A stretch of 64,000 bases of DNA from CAYJMQ01 sp964392415 (GTDB lineage Bacteria > Bdellovibrionota > JACOXK01 > 2-02-FULL-40-11): NCBI GenBank assembly GCA_964392415.1, contig CAYMPL010000002.1, positions 1-64,000 of the forward strand, written 5' to 3'. Positions 8,493 to 18,268 of the stretch are shown one piece after another. Numbering within the stretch: the stretch's first letter is position 1; the number at the start of each line of letters is the position of its first letter. The position numbers and the translations under genes were made by a program. The notes beneath the pieces are model-generated. The model worked only from the letters and a program-made list of their open reading frames with translations, made no database searches and was not told where the DNA came from.

Positions 8493-10139
8493 CTATAGCA
8501 TCGGGATGTTGATTTTCTTTTTCTTTGCAACCGATATCGCTGTCTCATATCCAGCATCGGCATGACGAAGGATGCCCATAGCTGGATCAGAATTTAAAAC
8601 GCGACTCAGTCGCTTTGATGCTTCTTTCGTTCCATCCGCGACAATAACCATTCCTGCGTGAAGGGAGTAGCCGATCCCAACACCTCCTCCATGATGGAAC
8701 GAAACCCAGCTTGCACCATTGACCGCATTGATCAGCGCGTTGAGAATCGGCCAGTCGGCAATGGCATCGCTCCCATCTTTCATCCCCTCTGTCTCCCGGT
8801 TTGGCGAAGCGACGGAGCCACAATCGAGATGATCTCTGCCGATCACGATCGGCGCCTTGATTTTTTTCTTTGCGACAAGGCGGTTAAAAATCTCGCCGGC
8901 AATAGCCCTTTCGCCGTAACCGAGCCAGCAGATTCTGCTGGGGAGCCCCTGAAAATGAACTTTTTCCCGTGCCAGAGTCAGCCATTGTTTCAATGCTGTA
9001 TTCTTCTGGAATGTTTTTATGATTTCCTGATCGGTCAAATAAATGTCTTTGGGATCTCCTGATAGCGCCACCCATCGAAAGGGCCCCTTTCCTTCACAAA
9101 AGAGGGGGCGGATATAGGCAGCGACAAAACCAGGAAAATTGAAAGCATCTTTCAGCCCCCCCAGTTTGGCCTGTCCCCGGATATTGTTTCCATAATCGAA
9201 AACATGAGCTCCCTTTTTCTGAAGATCGAGCATCGCCTGCACATGAATGACAATAGAGTCGACCGCGCGCTGAATATATTCTTTCGCATTTTCCCTTCGA
9301 AGCCTTGCTGCTTCTGAGACAGAAAGTCCTTTGGGGATATAGCCGTTTAGCGTATCGTGGGCGCTCGTTTGATCTGTGACGAGATCAGGGACGATATTTG
9401 ATTCAACGAATTTCGGATAGATCTCAGCGGCGTTGCCAAGGAGTGCGATCGATTTGGCTTCCCCTTTTTTCTGAAAGGAGTGCGCAAGTTCAATCGCTTC
9501 CTCGAAAGAGTCTGTTTTCATATCCACATATCCTGTTCGAAGCCTTTTTTCGATCCTTTCAGGATCGACCTCAACGCCAATAAATACAGCCCCGTTCATC
9601 GTTGCCGCAAGGGGTTGGGCGCCGCCCATTCCGCCGAGTCCTGCCGAGAGGATAAGTTTTCCATGGAGATCGCCGGCAAAATGTTTTTGCCCAGCAGAAG
9701 AAAAAGTTTCATAGGTTCCCTGAAGGATCCCCTGCGTGCCGATATAGATCCAGCTTCCAGCCGTCATTTGTCCGTACATGATCAGTCCCAGCGCTTCGAG
9801 TTTTCGAAATTCATCCCACGTCGCCCAAGCTGGCACAAGATTTGAATTAGCGATGAGCACGCGGGGGGCATCTGTGTGTGTTGGCAAAATGCCCACCGGT
9901 TTTCCGGACTGAACCAGAAGCGTTTCATTATTGTTAAGACTTTTTAGAGAGCGGAGTATCGCGTCAAAACATTGCCAGTTGCGTGCCGCTTTTCCAGTCC
10001 CCCCATAAACAATAAGCTCTTCGGGTTTTTCTGCAACGTCTGGCTCTAAATTGTGCTGGATCATTCGAAAAGCGGCTTCCTGGGCCCACCCCTTGCACTC
10101 CTTTTTCCCGCCACGCGGCGCACGGATGATGCGTTTCAT
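8493..10139 (-). CDS. hutU: Urocanate hydratase HutU
   Basis: HutU adds water to urocanate to form imidazolonepropionate, using tightly bound NAD. The 548-residue sequence carries family landmarks YGGTGKAARNW near residue 45, GLGGMGGAQPLAATMNG near 167-183 and FHHGGGVGIGYSLHAGM near 483-499. The ATG overlaps the hutH stop by 4 nt (ATGA), indicating translational coupling; hutI follows after 3 nt. Confidence 0.97.
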   Translation of the reverse strand: MKRIIRAPRGGKKECKGWAQEAAFRMIQHNLEPDVAEKPEELIVYGGTGKAARNWQCFDAILRSLKSLNNNETLLVQSGKPVGILPTHTDAPRVLIANSNLVPAWATWDEFRKLEALGLIMYGQMTAGSWIYIGTQGILQGTYETFSSAGQKHFAGDLHGKLILSAGLGGMGGAQPLAATMNGAVFIGVEVDPERIEKRLRTGYVDMKTDSFEEAIELAHSFQKKGEAKSIALLGNAAEIYPKFVESNIVPDLVTDQTSAHDTLNGYIPKGLSVSEAARLRRENAKEYIQRAVDSIVIHVQAMLDLQKKGAHVFDYGNNIRGQAKLGGLKDAFNFPGFVAAYIRPLFCEGKGPFRWVALSGDPKDIYLTDQEIIKTFQKNTALKQWLTLAREKVHFQGLPSRICWLGYGERAIAGEIFNRLVAKKKIKAPIVIGRDHLDCGSVASPNRETEGMKDGSDAIADWPILNALINAVNGASWVSFHHGGGVGIGYSLHAGMVIVADGTKEASKRLSRVLNSDPAMGILRHADAGYETAISVAKKKKINIPML

Positions 10140-11647
10140 AAAAGCTCGCGCTTAGTTACCTCATCAATGAGAGGGAAGATGGTTTTTAATTTTTCGATAT
10201 CATGGGAGAAGACACGATCTTTATGGATCGGCTCGACATGTTTTCTAATGGTTGCCATGACCTTTTCAAGAAGAGGGGATGTCTTGAGGGGGCGTTGATA
10301 TTCTATCCCCTGGCTGGCTGCCAAAAATTCAATCGCCAAAACAGACTCCGCATTTTTTAATATCTCTTTTGCTTTTAACGCGGCATGCGGCCCCATGCTG
10401 ACATGATCCTCTTTATGACAACAGGTTGGAATGGTGTCGACACTCGATGGATGAGCAAGGACTTTGTTTTCGGAAGCAAGGGCCGCAGCTGTATAATGGG
10501 GGCCCATGAGCCCTGAGTTGATCCCTTCGCGCGGCGCAAGAAATGCGGTATGTCCGCTAAATTTGGGATCGAGAAGCTTTTCTATCCTTCGCTCTGAAAT
10601 GTTGACAATGGTTGTTGCTGCGATGGAGAGAAAATCCATTGCCTGTGACAGATATTGTCCATGAAAATTGCCGCCATGCACCCACTTTTTTTTTCTCGCG
10701 AAAAAAAGGGGGTTGTCCGTCACAGAACTGAGCTCAGTTTCGATGATTTGCCGCACGAATGCCAAAGCATCGCGGCTGCTTCCATGAACCTGCGGAATGC
10801 AGCGAAATGAATAGGGATCTTGAACTCTGTCACAGTTCTTGTGATGTTTCTGAATGTCGCTATTTGCAGTCAATTTCCAAAGCTTTTCGGCAACGGTTTT
10901 TTGTCCGCGATGAGGACGAAGGTTGTGAAGATCCCGATCAAACGGAAGCCTTGAACCCTGAATGGACTCTAAACTCAGGGCCGACGCAATATCAAACAGC
11001 CGGAATAAAGTTTCGGCTTTTAAGACGTTTATGGCAGAAATTGCTTCCATCATTTGTGTTCCATTGATAGCCGCAAGTCCTTCTCTGCCGGTAAGTTCGA
11101 TCGGTGTTGTTTTTGAAAGGGCAAGCGCTCTTTTGCCGCTCATGCGAGCCCCTTGATACAAGGCTTCCCCCTCCCCCACAAGAACGAGAGCGAGATGCGC
11201 GAGGGGGGCAAGATCCCCACTGGCCCCCACGGATCCTTTGGAAGGGATCAGTGGGAGGACATTTTTGTTTAAGAGTTCAATCAGTTTTTTTACAACAAGC
11301 GGACGAACGGCTGAATATCCACGACTTAAGGCATGGGCCCTTAAAAGCAGGATGGCCCGGACTTCGCGAGGTTCAAGGAATTCGCCAACGCCTGCACTAT
11401 GGGAACGAATCAGGTTGAGTTGAAGGGACTTCATTTCTGCGGGTAAAATACGGACATCGCAGAGAGCGCCAAATCCTGTGTTTACGCCATAAATAATTTC
11501 ATTCTTTTTCAATTTTTCTTCGAGAAAGCGAAGACTGTCATTCATTTTTGATTGAGAGACAGGGGAGAGAGAAACAGAGAGATCGTCTCTAACAATATTT
11601 TCAAATTTCTTGAGAGTTAAATTTGTCCCATCAATTGCAAATGCCAT
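10136..11647 (-). CDS. hutH: Histidine ammonia-lyase HutH
   Basis: HutH deaminates histidine to urocanate. The Ala-Ser-Gly triad that cyclises into the MIO cofactor is A142-S143-G144 in GSVGASGDLAPLAH; YGVNTGFG (residues 53-60) and QPHGN-type segments of the active site follow. The length of 503 aa is normal. It opens the hut genes but sits only 21 nt after the YbjN-like gene, and I see no strong promoter in that gap, so it may be read from the upstream housekeeping run. No HutC or HutP-type regulator is in the window. Confidence 0.97.
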   Translation of the reverse strand: MAFAIDGTNLTLKKFENIVRDDLSVSLSPVSQSKMNDSLRFLEEKLKKNEIIYGVNTGFGALCDVRILPAEMKSLQLNLIRSHSAGVGEFLEPREVRAILLLRAHALSRGYSAVRPLVVKKLIELLNKNVLPLIPSKGSVGASGDLAPLAHLALVLVGEGEALYQGARMSGKRALALSKTTPIELTGREGLAAINGTQMMEAISAINVLKAETLFRLFDIASALSLESIQGSRLPFDRDLHNLRPHRGQKTVAEKLWKLTANSDIQKHHKNCDRVQDPYSFRCIPQVHGSSRDALAFVRQIIETELSSVTDNPLFFARKKKWVHGGNFHGQYLSQAMDFLSIAATTIVNISERRIEKLLDPKFSGHTAFLAPREGINSGLMGPHYTAAALASENKVLAHPSSVDTIPTCCHKEDHVSMGPHAALKAKEILKNAESVLAIEFLAASQGIEYQRPLKTSPLLEKVMATIRKHVEPIHKDRVFSHDIEKLKTIFPLIDEVTKRELL

Positions 11648-11668
11648 ATTGCGCCATCATGTTTTCAG

Positions 11669-12070
11669 TCAATCATTAAACCGTTCTTTAAGTTCCCGGG
11701 TCTGCTGGGTTGTCACATGCGAGATGCTCGTCAGGTAATAAGAGAATTCATTGAAAGTCAGATTCGTTGTGGGCCTGAGCATTTTTAGAATAATTTCGTT
11801 GTTTCGATTGATGCCAAAGGAGGCGCCGAGTGATTCTTCCACGTTGTCGTTTAGTTCGAGCAGTTTTCGATAAAATGTCGAAATGTTTGAATGGGGGAGG
11901 GACATAATTTTGGATTGAAGGATCATAAATCCTTTTACGACGATAATATAGATAGCTGATCCATTTTGCGAAACAGACCAGATATTTGGAGCCTTTTTCA
12001 CAGACTCGGGGTCGATCCCCAAATCTTTGAGAAATGAGGCAATCAATTCAATGTCATTTAAGTCAGCCAT
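11669..12070 (-). CDS. YbjN-like/secretion-chaperone-fold small protein
   Basis: This 133-residue protein has no signal peptide or membrane segment. Its alternating pattern (IASFLKDLGI at the start, then SAIYIIVVKGFMILQSKIM and FYRKLLELNDNV) resembles YbjN and type III secretion chaperone (CesT-like) folds, which are small mixed alpha/beta dimers; this is a weak fold-level guess. Its start overlaps the rpe stop by 8 nt, so it is translated in the same operon. Function unknown. Confidence 0.55.
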   Translation of the reverse strand: MADLNDIELIASFLKDLGIDPESVKKAPNIWSVSQNGSAIYIIVVKGFMILQSKIMSLPHSNISTFYRKLLELNDNVEESLGASFGINRNNEIILKMLRPTTNLTFNEFSYYLTSISHVTTQQTRELKERFND

Positions 12071-12731
12071 TGAGCTTTTCCCTCATCTGGGCAATCGTTT
12101 GTCTATAGTCAGCGGTTTTAAAAATAGCTGAACCCGCCACAAAAATGTCGACTCCCGCTTTAGCGAGGTCAGAAACATTGGCGCCATTGATCCCGCCATC
12201 GACCTCTATTTCGAAAGCATGGTTATGAGTCTCTCGATATTTTTCAAGTTTTTTTATCTTTTCCAGGGTTTCGTCGATAAATTTTTGGCCTCCGAAACCG
12301 GGATAGACACTCATCACCAGCACAAAATCGACAACATCAAAATAATCGTTGAGCTTTGAAATGTTGGTATGGGGATTTATGGCAATACCTGCTTTTGCCC
12401 CCATTTTTTTAATTTGTGCAACAATTTCAGGGGAAGCCGTCGGGGCTTCGCAGTGAAATGAAATCATATCTCCCCCTGCTTTGATAAAGGCTTCAATATA
12501 CTTTTCAGGGGCTTCAATCATCAGATGAACATCGAGAGGGAGTTTTGTGCATTCCCGAATAGCTTCAATAATAAAGGGGCCTATCGTTAAATTAGGCACA
12601 AAATGTCCGTCCATGACATCAAGATGCAAAAGATCGGCGCCAGCGGCCTCGACATTCAAAATTTCATCTTTTAACTTTGTAAAGTTTGCGGACAAGAGCG
12701 AAGGGGCAATTTTAAATTTTTTTTTAAACAT
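12063..12731 (-). CDS. rpe: Ribulose-phosphate 3-epimerase
   Basis: Rpe interconverts ribulose 5-phosphate and xylulose 5-phosphate in the pentose phosphate pathway. The TIM-barrel signatures are clear: IAPSLLSANF near residues 7-16, LHLDVMDGHFVPNLTIGP near 36-53 and EVDGGINGANV near 175-185. The length is 222 aa. Its ATG lies inside the fmt 3' end (8-nt overlap) and its stop overlaps the next gene by 8 nt. Confidence 0.96.
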   Translation of the reverse strand: MFKKKFKIAPSLLSANFTKLKDEILNVEAAGADLLHLDVMDGHFVPNLTIGPFIIEAIRECTKLPLDVHLMIEAPEKYIEAFIKAGGDMISFHCEAPTASPEIVAQIKKMGAKAGIAINPHTNISKLNDYFDVVDFVLVMSVYPGFGGQKFIDETLEKIKKLEKYRETHNHAFEIEVDGGINGANVSDLAKAGVDIFVAGSAIFKTADYRQTIAQMREKLNG

Positions 12732-13677
12732 GGAAACAAGAACCTGGCGTTATCGGATTTCCCTTTAAAAATTCTGATACTGGCATCCTTTTTTTATTGG
12801 GTTTCTGAACTTCTGTCAATAAAAGAACCCCCTTGGGTGTTTCAACGGAAATTCCTTCAGCCGAAACGGTTTGAATTTTTCCGGGGATGCCCGCCATTTC
12901 TTCCGTAAGGAGTTTTGCATGATGAATTTTGAGAGGCTCCCTGTCACAGAGAGTAAATGTTCCAGGCCAGGGATTTGCCCCTCTGATAAGATTAAAAATA
13001 AACCGGGCAGGTTGCTGCCAGTTGATTCGCCCCATCTCTTTTCTTAATTTAGGGGCAAACGTAGCCTCCTTTTCATTCTGTGGCCGCGGTGAAATCTTAT
13101 TTTCCCGTAGAAAAGAGATGGTTTGGGATAGTAGATCCGAGCCGATATTCGAGAGTTTTTTTTCAAGAGAAAAATAATCGTCCGAATCGTCAATATCAAT
13201 CGATTTCTGCATTAATATATCGCCAGCATCCATCTTCTCTATAATATAGGCAATGGTTACACCTGTTTCTTTGTCACCATTGATAAGCGCCCACTGCATG
13301 GGCGCTGCCCCCCGGTATTTGGGTAGGAGAGAGGGGTGGACGTTAATAACTTTATATTTCGGGATGTCTAAAATTTTTTTCGGAAGGAAGAGGCCATAGG
13401 CAACAACCACAATTAAATCTGGTGAAAGCCTCTCGATTTCACGAATCGCCGGTTCAGATTTCAATGATTCTGGTTGAAAACAGGGTATTTTTAATTTTTG
13501 GGCAATTTCTTTGATGGGGGGAGAAGTTTTTTTTTGTCCCCTCCCCTTGGGTCGATCGGGTTGGGTAAATACGGCAACAACATTTTCCTTTTTTGCGATT
13601 CCCTCTAAAGAGGAAATCGCAAAAGAGGGGGTGCCCATAAAAATAATTCTCCACGGCTCAATCTGATTTTTTGTCAT
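12724..13677 (-). CDS. fmt: Methionyl-tRNA formyltransferase
   Basis: Fmt formylates initiator Met-tRNA using 10-formyl-tetrahydrofolate. The catalytic motif HPSLLPKYRGAAPMQWALI with its downstream GVTIAYI segment is present near residues 105-145, the N-terminus IIFMGTPSFA is typical, and the length (317 aa) is normal. It overlaps the def stop by 4 nt; def-fmt is a classic pair for adding and later removing the N-formyl group. Confidence 0.96.
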   Translation of the reverse strand: MTKNQIEPWRIIFMGTPSFAISSLEGIAKKENVVAVFTQPDRPKGRGQKKTSPPIKEIAQKLKIPCFQPESLKSEPAIREIERLSPDLIVVVAYGLFLPKKILDIPKYKVINVHPSLLPKYRGAAPMQWALINGDKETGVTIAYIIEKMDAGDILMQKSIDIDDSDDYFSLEKKLSNIGSDLLSQTISFLRENKISPRPQNEKEATFAPKLRKEMGRINWQQPARFIFNLIRGANPWPGTFTLCDREPLKIHHAKLLTEEMAGIPGKIQTVSAEGISVETPKGVLLLTEVQKPNKKRMPVSEFLKGNPITPGSCFHV

Positions 13678-14240
13678 TCCAGCGCCCCCAGGTCGTCAAA
13701 ATGTTTTGGGGGTTTGTCCTTTAATACATTTTTATATTTTTTAAGAAGAAGCCCTCTTTTAAGTGGACTCAAGTGGTCAATGTAGAGTTTTCCATTTAAG
13801 TGATCTGTTTCATGTTGAAGAGCCACAGCCAGAAGTCCTTCCGCAGACAAGGTTTTCTTGGTTCCTCTGATATCCTGATAGCGTACCGTGACCCTGTTGA
13901 ACCGCCTTACGATTTCACGGACGCCAGGGATGCTCAAACACCCTTCCTCGAAAGTAAAGGGTTCTTTTTTATCGATAATTTCGGGATTAATAAAAACCAA
14001 AAGTTTCTTTTTCTCTTTTTCTTCGGGTTTTTCCGCTTTTTTCCAGATCACATCGATAACCGCCATTCGCAAGGATAATCCGACTTGGTTTGCAGCGAGC
14101 CCGACTCCAGGCGCACCATACATCGTTTCGGCCATGTCCTGAATGAGCATTTCAAGGTTTTTGTCGTGAAAGTCTACAATAGGAGACGTTTTTTTTCTTA
14201 AGACCGGAGAGGGATGGGTTACTATTTTGAATAGGGCCAT
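13674..14240 (-). CDS. def: Peptide deformylase
   Basis: A 188-aa metalloenzyme that removes the N-formyl group from nascent proteins. All three family motifs are seen: GVGLAANQVGL near residues 45-55, EEGCLSIPG (metal-ligand cysteine) and LQHETDHLNG (two metal-ligand histidines and catalytic Glu). Slightly long for the family because of a charged insert KAEKPEEKEKKK. The 5' end overlaps the lptG tail by 19 nt. Confidence 0.96.
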   Translation of the reverse strand: MALFKIVTHPSPVLRKKTSPIVDFHDKNLEMLIQDMAETMYGAPGVGLAANQVGLSLRMAVIDVIWKKAEKPEEKEKKKLLVFINPEIIDKKEPFTFEEGCLSIPGVREIVRRFNRVTVRYQDIRGTKKTLSAEGLLAVALQHETDHLNGKLYIDHLSPLKRGLLLKKYKNVLKDKPPKHFDDLGALE

Positions 14241-15313
14241 AAAGGTTTCAATTTTTGTCGTCTATCGAGGAGATAAAAGCTAATAATCGCAAAAAGTATA
14301 TTGGGTGTCCATGCGGCAATAATCGGGGGGAGCGCGCCACTATATCCAAACGATAGGCTTGCATTAAGACATATCCAATAAAAGAAAGCAATGCCAAGGG
14401 CAGTCGAACTGCTTAAAGCGACCCCCCCCGCCTTGGGGTGTCTTGCTGAAAAAGGGATTCCTAAAAAAGCCATGATAAGACATGCAAGCGCGTAAGAAAT
14501 TTTAGCATGGAGATTGACCTGATGCCTTACCGTGTTAAAGCCGGCTTTTTTGTGTTTTTCAATGTATTCGGCAAGATCGTGGAAACTGAGTGTTTCGAGT
14601 GACGTTGTTTCTTTGAAATCTTCCGGTTTTTCCGTAATATAGTCCGCTGTTTTCGTTTGAAAGGTATGAGAGATCGGAAAATCTTCTAAAAAAGTAATAG
14701 AGATGCCGTCCTCGATCGTCCACTTCGACTTATTATAATAAGCTTTCTGCGCAATGATCTGTTCGACAAGTTTAAATTGATCGTCAAGGAGGTAAATATA
14801 GACACCAGCGATAAGATTTTCGTCAGGGTTGTAAGCGGCTATGTTATAGATAGCATTTTTGGAGCGATACCAGATGCCCTGAGTCTTAAAAATCTGATAC
14901 GCCAAGTCCCCCCGCACCTCCCGATTAAAGATATAACGAGCCTTTTCCAAAGTGGGGGGAACCATGAGATCGACAACAAAAAAATTGCCTATGCCGATCA
15001 GCGTGGAAAGAATGAGGATGACCGCCGATATTCTTTGAAGGCTGATCCCACAAGCATGCATGGCAATGAGCTCCGAGTTCTTTGAAAGGGTGTTGAGGAC
15101 GAACAGGCTGCCTATCATACAGGCAACCGGAATCATTTGTGAGACAATGTGCGGGAGCTGAAGAAGCGTGAATTGAATCAGCGCCAGGGTCAGCCCATCT
15201 TTGATTGAACGCTGCAGGAGATCGACCAGGAAATAGAGCAATGCGAAAACAGTGATAGAGGAGAAGAAGTATTTGAGGAAGTCTTTGGAGATATAGCGGT
15301 CGATGATTTTCAT
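14222..15313 (-). CDS. LptF/LptG-type lipopolysaccharide export permease
   Basis: A 363-aa member of the YjgP/YjgQ family. It has a first membrane helix after IIDRYISKDFLKYF, a cluster of helices around residues 45-110, a periplasmic beta-jellyroll part (about 120-260) and three C-terminal helices, as in LptG and LptF, which extract LPS from the inner membrane with LptB. Only one of the pair is present here. It sits 9 nt after priA and overlaps def by 19 nt. LptG is the slightly better fit (IDRYI start), but the assignment between F and G is not secure. Confidence 0.85.
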   Translation of the reverse strand: MKIIDRYISKDFLKYFFSSITVFALLYFLVDLLQRSIKDGLTLALIQFTLLQLPHIVSQMIPVACMIGSLFVLNTLSKNSELIAMHACGISLQRISAVILILSTLIGIGNFFVVDLMVPPTLEKARYIFNREVRGDLAYQIFKTQGIWYRSKNAIYNIAAYNPDENLIAGVYIYLLDDQFKLVEQIIAQKAYYNKSKWTIEDGISITFLEDFPISHTFQTKTADYITEKPEDFKETTSLETLSFHDLAEYIEKHKKAGFNTVRHQVNLHAKISYALACLIMAFLGIPFSARHPKAGGVALSSSTALGIAFFYWICLNASLSFGYSGALPPIIAAWTPNILFAIISFYLLDRRQKLKPLWPYSK

Positions 15314-15322
15314 AACAACTTA

Positions 15323-17347
15323 TTATAACAAGCTCAATGGATCCACGTCGATCTTAATTGTTGGCGATTGAAACAACTCTTTTTCATATTTTAGCAGGTT
15401 ATCCATAAATGACTTAATCAGAGAATGAGAGGGGCTTTTTATTAACATATGAAACCGATATTTATTTTTTATCCTGGAAAGGGGCGCAGGGGCCGGGCCT
15501 AAGATTTCAAGGACTGAAAGCCCTTTTTGTGTGGCAGAGATTTTTTCAGAAATGGCTCTGAGCCGCTTCAGTTTCTCAAATGCTTTTTCAGCGCGAACAT
15601 CTGAGCTTCTAAAACGAACAATTCTTGAAAAAGGGGGATAGTTTAGTTCCTTTCTAAAGGACATTTCCCGCGTATAAAAGCCTTCATAATCATGATCTTT
15701 GGCAAATTGCAAGCTATAGTGAGAGGGATTGTAGGTCTGAACGATGACGGATCCCTCTTTTTTACCGCGGCCGGCACGACCGGCCACCTGGGTCAGGAGC
15801 TGAAAGGTGCGTTCGGGGGCCCTAAAATCGGGAATGTTTAATGAAATATCGATCAGAATAACCCCCACCAGGGTGACATTTGGAAAATCGTGTCCTTTGG
15901 CAACCATCTGGGTGCCAATCAAAATGTCTGTTTTTCCACTCCCAAAATCTGAAAGAATTTTTAAGAGCGTCCCCCCTTTTTGTGTGGATGACCGGTCTAG
16001 GCGAGCGATCTTTGCATCTGGAAAATAGCGTTTTAACTCTTCTTCAACTTTTTCAGTTCCCAACCCCACAGGGAACATTTTTTGTTCCTGGCATTGCTGG
16101 CACCTGTCGGGAACCGGGCGACTAAATGCGCAGTGATGACAGAGGAGTTTGTGGGTTTTTATGTAGACGGTCAATGAAATGGAGCAGTTGGGGCATTTCA
16201 TGACGAAGCTGCACACCTCGCAAAGCAAAAAAGGGGCATATCCGCGGCGGTTTAGAAACAAAATTGCCTGTGAATGACTGTTTAGGGTTTCCGTAAGCGC
16301 ATGAAGCAGCCGGTTCGAAAAAATAAATTCTTCTCCGAACCTTCCCGGGTGCTTTTTGAGATCGATGATTTCTATGGCCGGCAATGGCCTGTCGTCGATA
16401 CGCTTGGAGAGCGTGAGAGATTTTAGTTTTTGTTTTTTGCAGTTGTCATAAGACTCAAGGGAGGGGGTTGCGGAGCCTAAGATAACAACAGATCTTTCAA
16501 GCTGGCCCCGTACCAGCGCCACGTCCCGCGCGTGGTAGCGAAATCTTTCTTCTTGTTTAAATGAAGAATCGTGTTCTTCATCCACAACGATAATACCCAG
16601 ATTTTCAAAGGGGGCAAAAACGGCGCTTCTTGCCCCAACGACTATTGAAACCTCTTTCTTTCTGATTTTGAGCCATTCCTGATAGCGCTCTTTTTTACTG
16701 AGTTTGCTGTGAAGAACGGCAATTTGGTTTGGGAATCTGTCTTCAAAGCGGCTGATCAGCTGGGGGGTGAGAGAAATTTCAGGAACGAGAACAATCGCCT
16801 CTTTACCATTCCGCAATGCCGTTGCGATGATTTTTAGGTAAATTTCCGTCTTACCGCTTCCGGTGATACCGTAAAGCAGGTAGGGGGCGAAAGCCGCCGC
16901 CTCAAGATCTTTTTCTAGTCTGTTTAAAATCATCTGTTGTTCATCTGTAAGACGAACAGGGCGCTGAGTCGGAAGGACAACAGAAGCGATTTTTTGTTTT
17001 TTCAGCTCTCTTTCAGATGTTGCCGCTGAAACAGGAATAGCGCACTTAATAATTTCTCCGAGGGGTGACGCATAATAGCCTGAAAGCCACTGAAAAAGCC
17101 GCAAAAGCTTTTCAGAAATGGGGGGTCCTGCCACCACCCCTAAAATTTCTTTACTATTTGGAAAATGGGAATCTGAAAATGCGACAACAGTCGATAATAT
17201 CTTTCGGTTTCGAAATGGAACCCACACCCGTGTGCCGATATCAATGGGGGCTGTTTCTGAAGATGGAATGCGGTAATTAAATGTCTGAAATAAAGGAAGC
17301 GGGACCGCAACTTCGATGTCTCGGTCCCCCAGACCTTTTACAGTCAT
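15323..17347 (-). CDS. priA: Primosomal replication restart helicase PriA
   Basis: PriA restarts stalled replication forks. The 674-aa protein has an N-terminal DNA-binding domain, a Walker A motif YGITGSGKTEIYL near residues 158-170, a DEEH box (VVDEEHDSSFKQ), and the paired zinc-binding cysteines CEVC, CPNC, CHHC and CQQC in the middle, followed by the second helicase domain (GTQMVAKGHDFPNVTLVG, QVAGRAGRG). The ATG directly abuts the stop of the upstream secreted-protein gene. Confidence 0.96.
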   Translation of the reverse strand: MTVKGLGDRDIEVAVPLPLFQTFNYRIPSSETAPIDIGTRVWVPFRNRKILSTVVAFSDSHFPNSKEILGVVAGPPISEKLLRLFQWLSGYYASPLGEIIKCAIPVSAATSERELKKQKIASVVLPTQRPVRLTDEQQMILNRLEKDLEAAAFAPYLLYGITGSGKTEIYLKIIATALRNGKEAIVLVPEISLTPQLISRFEDRFPNQIAVLHSKLSKKERYQEWLKIRKKEVSIVVGARSAVFAPFENLGIIVVDEEHDSSFKQEERFRYHARDVALVRGQLERSVVILGSATPSLESYDNCKKQKLKSLTLSKRIDDRPLPAIEIIDLKKHPGRFGEEFIFSNRLLHALTETLNSHSQAILFLNRRGYAPFLLCEVCSFVMKCPNCSISLTVYIKTHKLLCHHCAFSRPVPDRCQQCQEQKMFPVGLGTEKVEEELKRYFPDAKIARLDRSSTQKGGTLLKILSDFGSGKTDILIGTQMVAKGHDFPNVTLVGVILIDISLNIPDFRAPERTFQLLTQVAGRAGRGKKEGSVIVQTYNPSHYSLQFAKDHDYEGFYTREMSFRKELNYPPFSRIVRFRSSDVRAEKAFEKLKRLRAISEKISATQKGLSVLEILGPAPAPLSRIKNKYRFHMLIKSPSHSLIKSFMDNLLKYEKELFQSPTIKIDVDPLSLL

Positions 17348-18268
17348 TTATCGATACTCTCGCACAAATTTATCGAGAACTTCCTTATGGATGGGGTCGT
17401 CAAAGGCTTTCATTTCGTGGCCAGCGATGATTTTGGGGGAGAAGAAATTGTCTGCATAGTTTGTGGAGGTATCTATTTTTTCAAATGAAGATTCAAGTGA
17501 AATGCCTGGAATACCGCTTTCCTGAACCTCAATTTTTTGGGGGTATTTAAAAATCAAACGGGAGGAAAAAGTTAACTCCCTGTAATTTTTAAAAAGGATC
17601 TCTCGCCCGTCATATTCGATTTTTTGAGGCAAAAAGAGATCTTTTTCAAAAAAGATCTTTTTTGAAGAATCGCCAAAAGGGGAGAGCAGCAAAATCAGAT
17701 TTTTTTCCAGCTTTTCCGGTGCGGCCCGTTCAATCTTTCCCAATTTTGTCAGCGAAACAGAGGCGGATATCTTCCATTGAGCTGTTTGGGGCGCTTTTTC
17801 TTTTGTGTTCTTATTTTCTTCTTCAGATTCTTCACGTTCCGCCTCAATCAATTCTGCATGGGTGAGAGATGGTATGAGCGATTCCATGTCGGTTGTGAAG
17901 AAGAGGGCAGGCCAAAAATGGAGGGGGGCCGCATCGAGAGATTCTACCTTTTTATTATAAATCATTTTTCGTTCTTTCCCGTTCCGCCCGGTCCGAAGAA
18001 GGGTTAACGAAACTCCATTGCAGAGATAATCAAATCGTATGGTTGAATTATTTTTAAAATATATTGTCTCCACGCATCGAAATGAAATAGGGGTGTAGAA
18101 GCCTTCCAGGAAATCAATTTTATGAGTAACAAAAATTCTCTTGAGGTATTTTCTTGTGGAAACGTTATTTTCAAGAATGGTTTCAGCTGGCAGCAAAAAG
18201 GCAAGGGATGTTTGGGGCCCAAAGAAATAAAAAAAGAAGATGAACCATGCGAATGGAAATTTATTCAT
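17348..18268 (-). CDS. Secreted protein of unknown function (DUF3108-like possibility)
   Basis: A longer open frame exists, but the start at 18268 is chosen because it overlaps the galU stop by 8 nt (ATGAATAA), the same overlap seen at two other junctions in this run, and because it starts a signal peptide (MNKFPFAWFIFFFYFFG, cleavage near SLA). The remaining 280 or so residues are rich in beta-strand-like segments (KYPQKIEVQ, IEYDGREILFKNYREL), with a charged low-complexity linker around EREESEEENKNTKEKA. I do not recognise it firmly; the pattern of conversion from fitted beta strands recalls periplasmic DUF3108 or lipoprotein-carrier folds. Location between priA and galU suggests an envelope role. 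Confidence 0.55.
   Translation of the reverse strand: MNKFPFAWFIFFFYFFGPQTSLAFLLPAETILENNVSTRKYLKRIFVTHKIDFLEGFYTPISFRCVETIYFKNNSTIRFDYLCNGVSLTLLRTGRNGKERKMIYNKKVESLDAAPLHFWPALFFTTDMESLIPSLTHAELIEAEREESEEENKNTKEKAPQTAQWKISASVSLTKLGKIERAAPEKLEKNLILLLSPFGDSSKKIFFEKDLFLPQKIEYDGREILFKNYRELTFSSRLIFKYPQKIEVQESGIPGISLESSFEKIDTSTNYADNFFSPKIIAGHEMKAFDDPIHKEVLDKFVREYR

Noticed and set aside
9480..9845. Long open frame on the plus strand inside hutU
   Set aside because: It lies antisense to a complete, well-conserved hutU, has no ribosome site, and its product looks like a shadow of the true gene. The same applies to other long antisense frames in hutH, glnA, groEL, radA and ileS.
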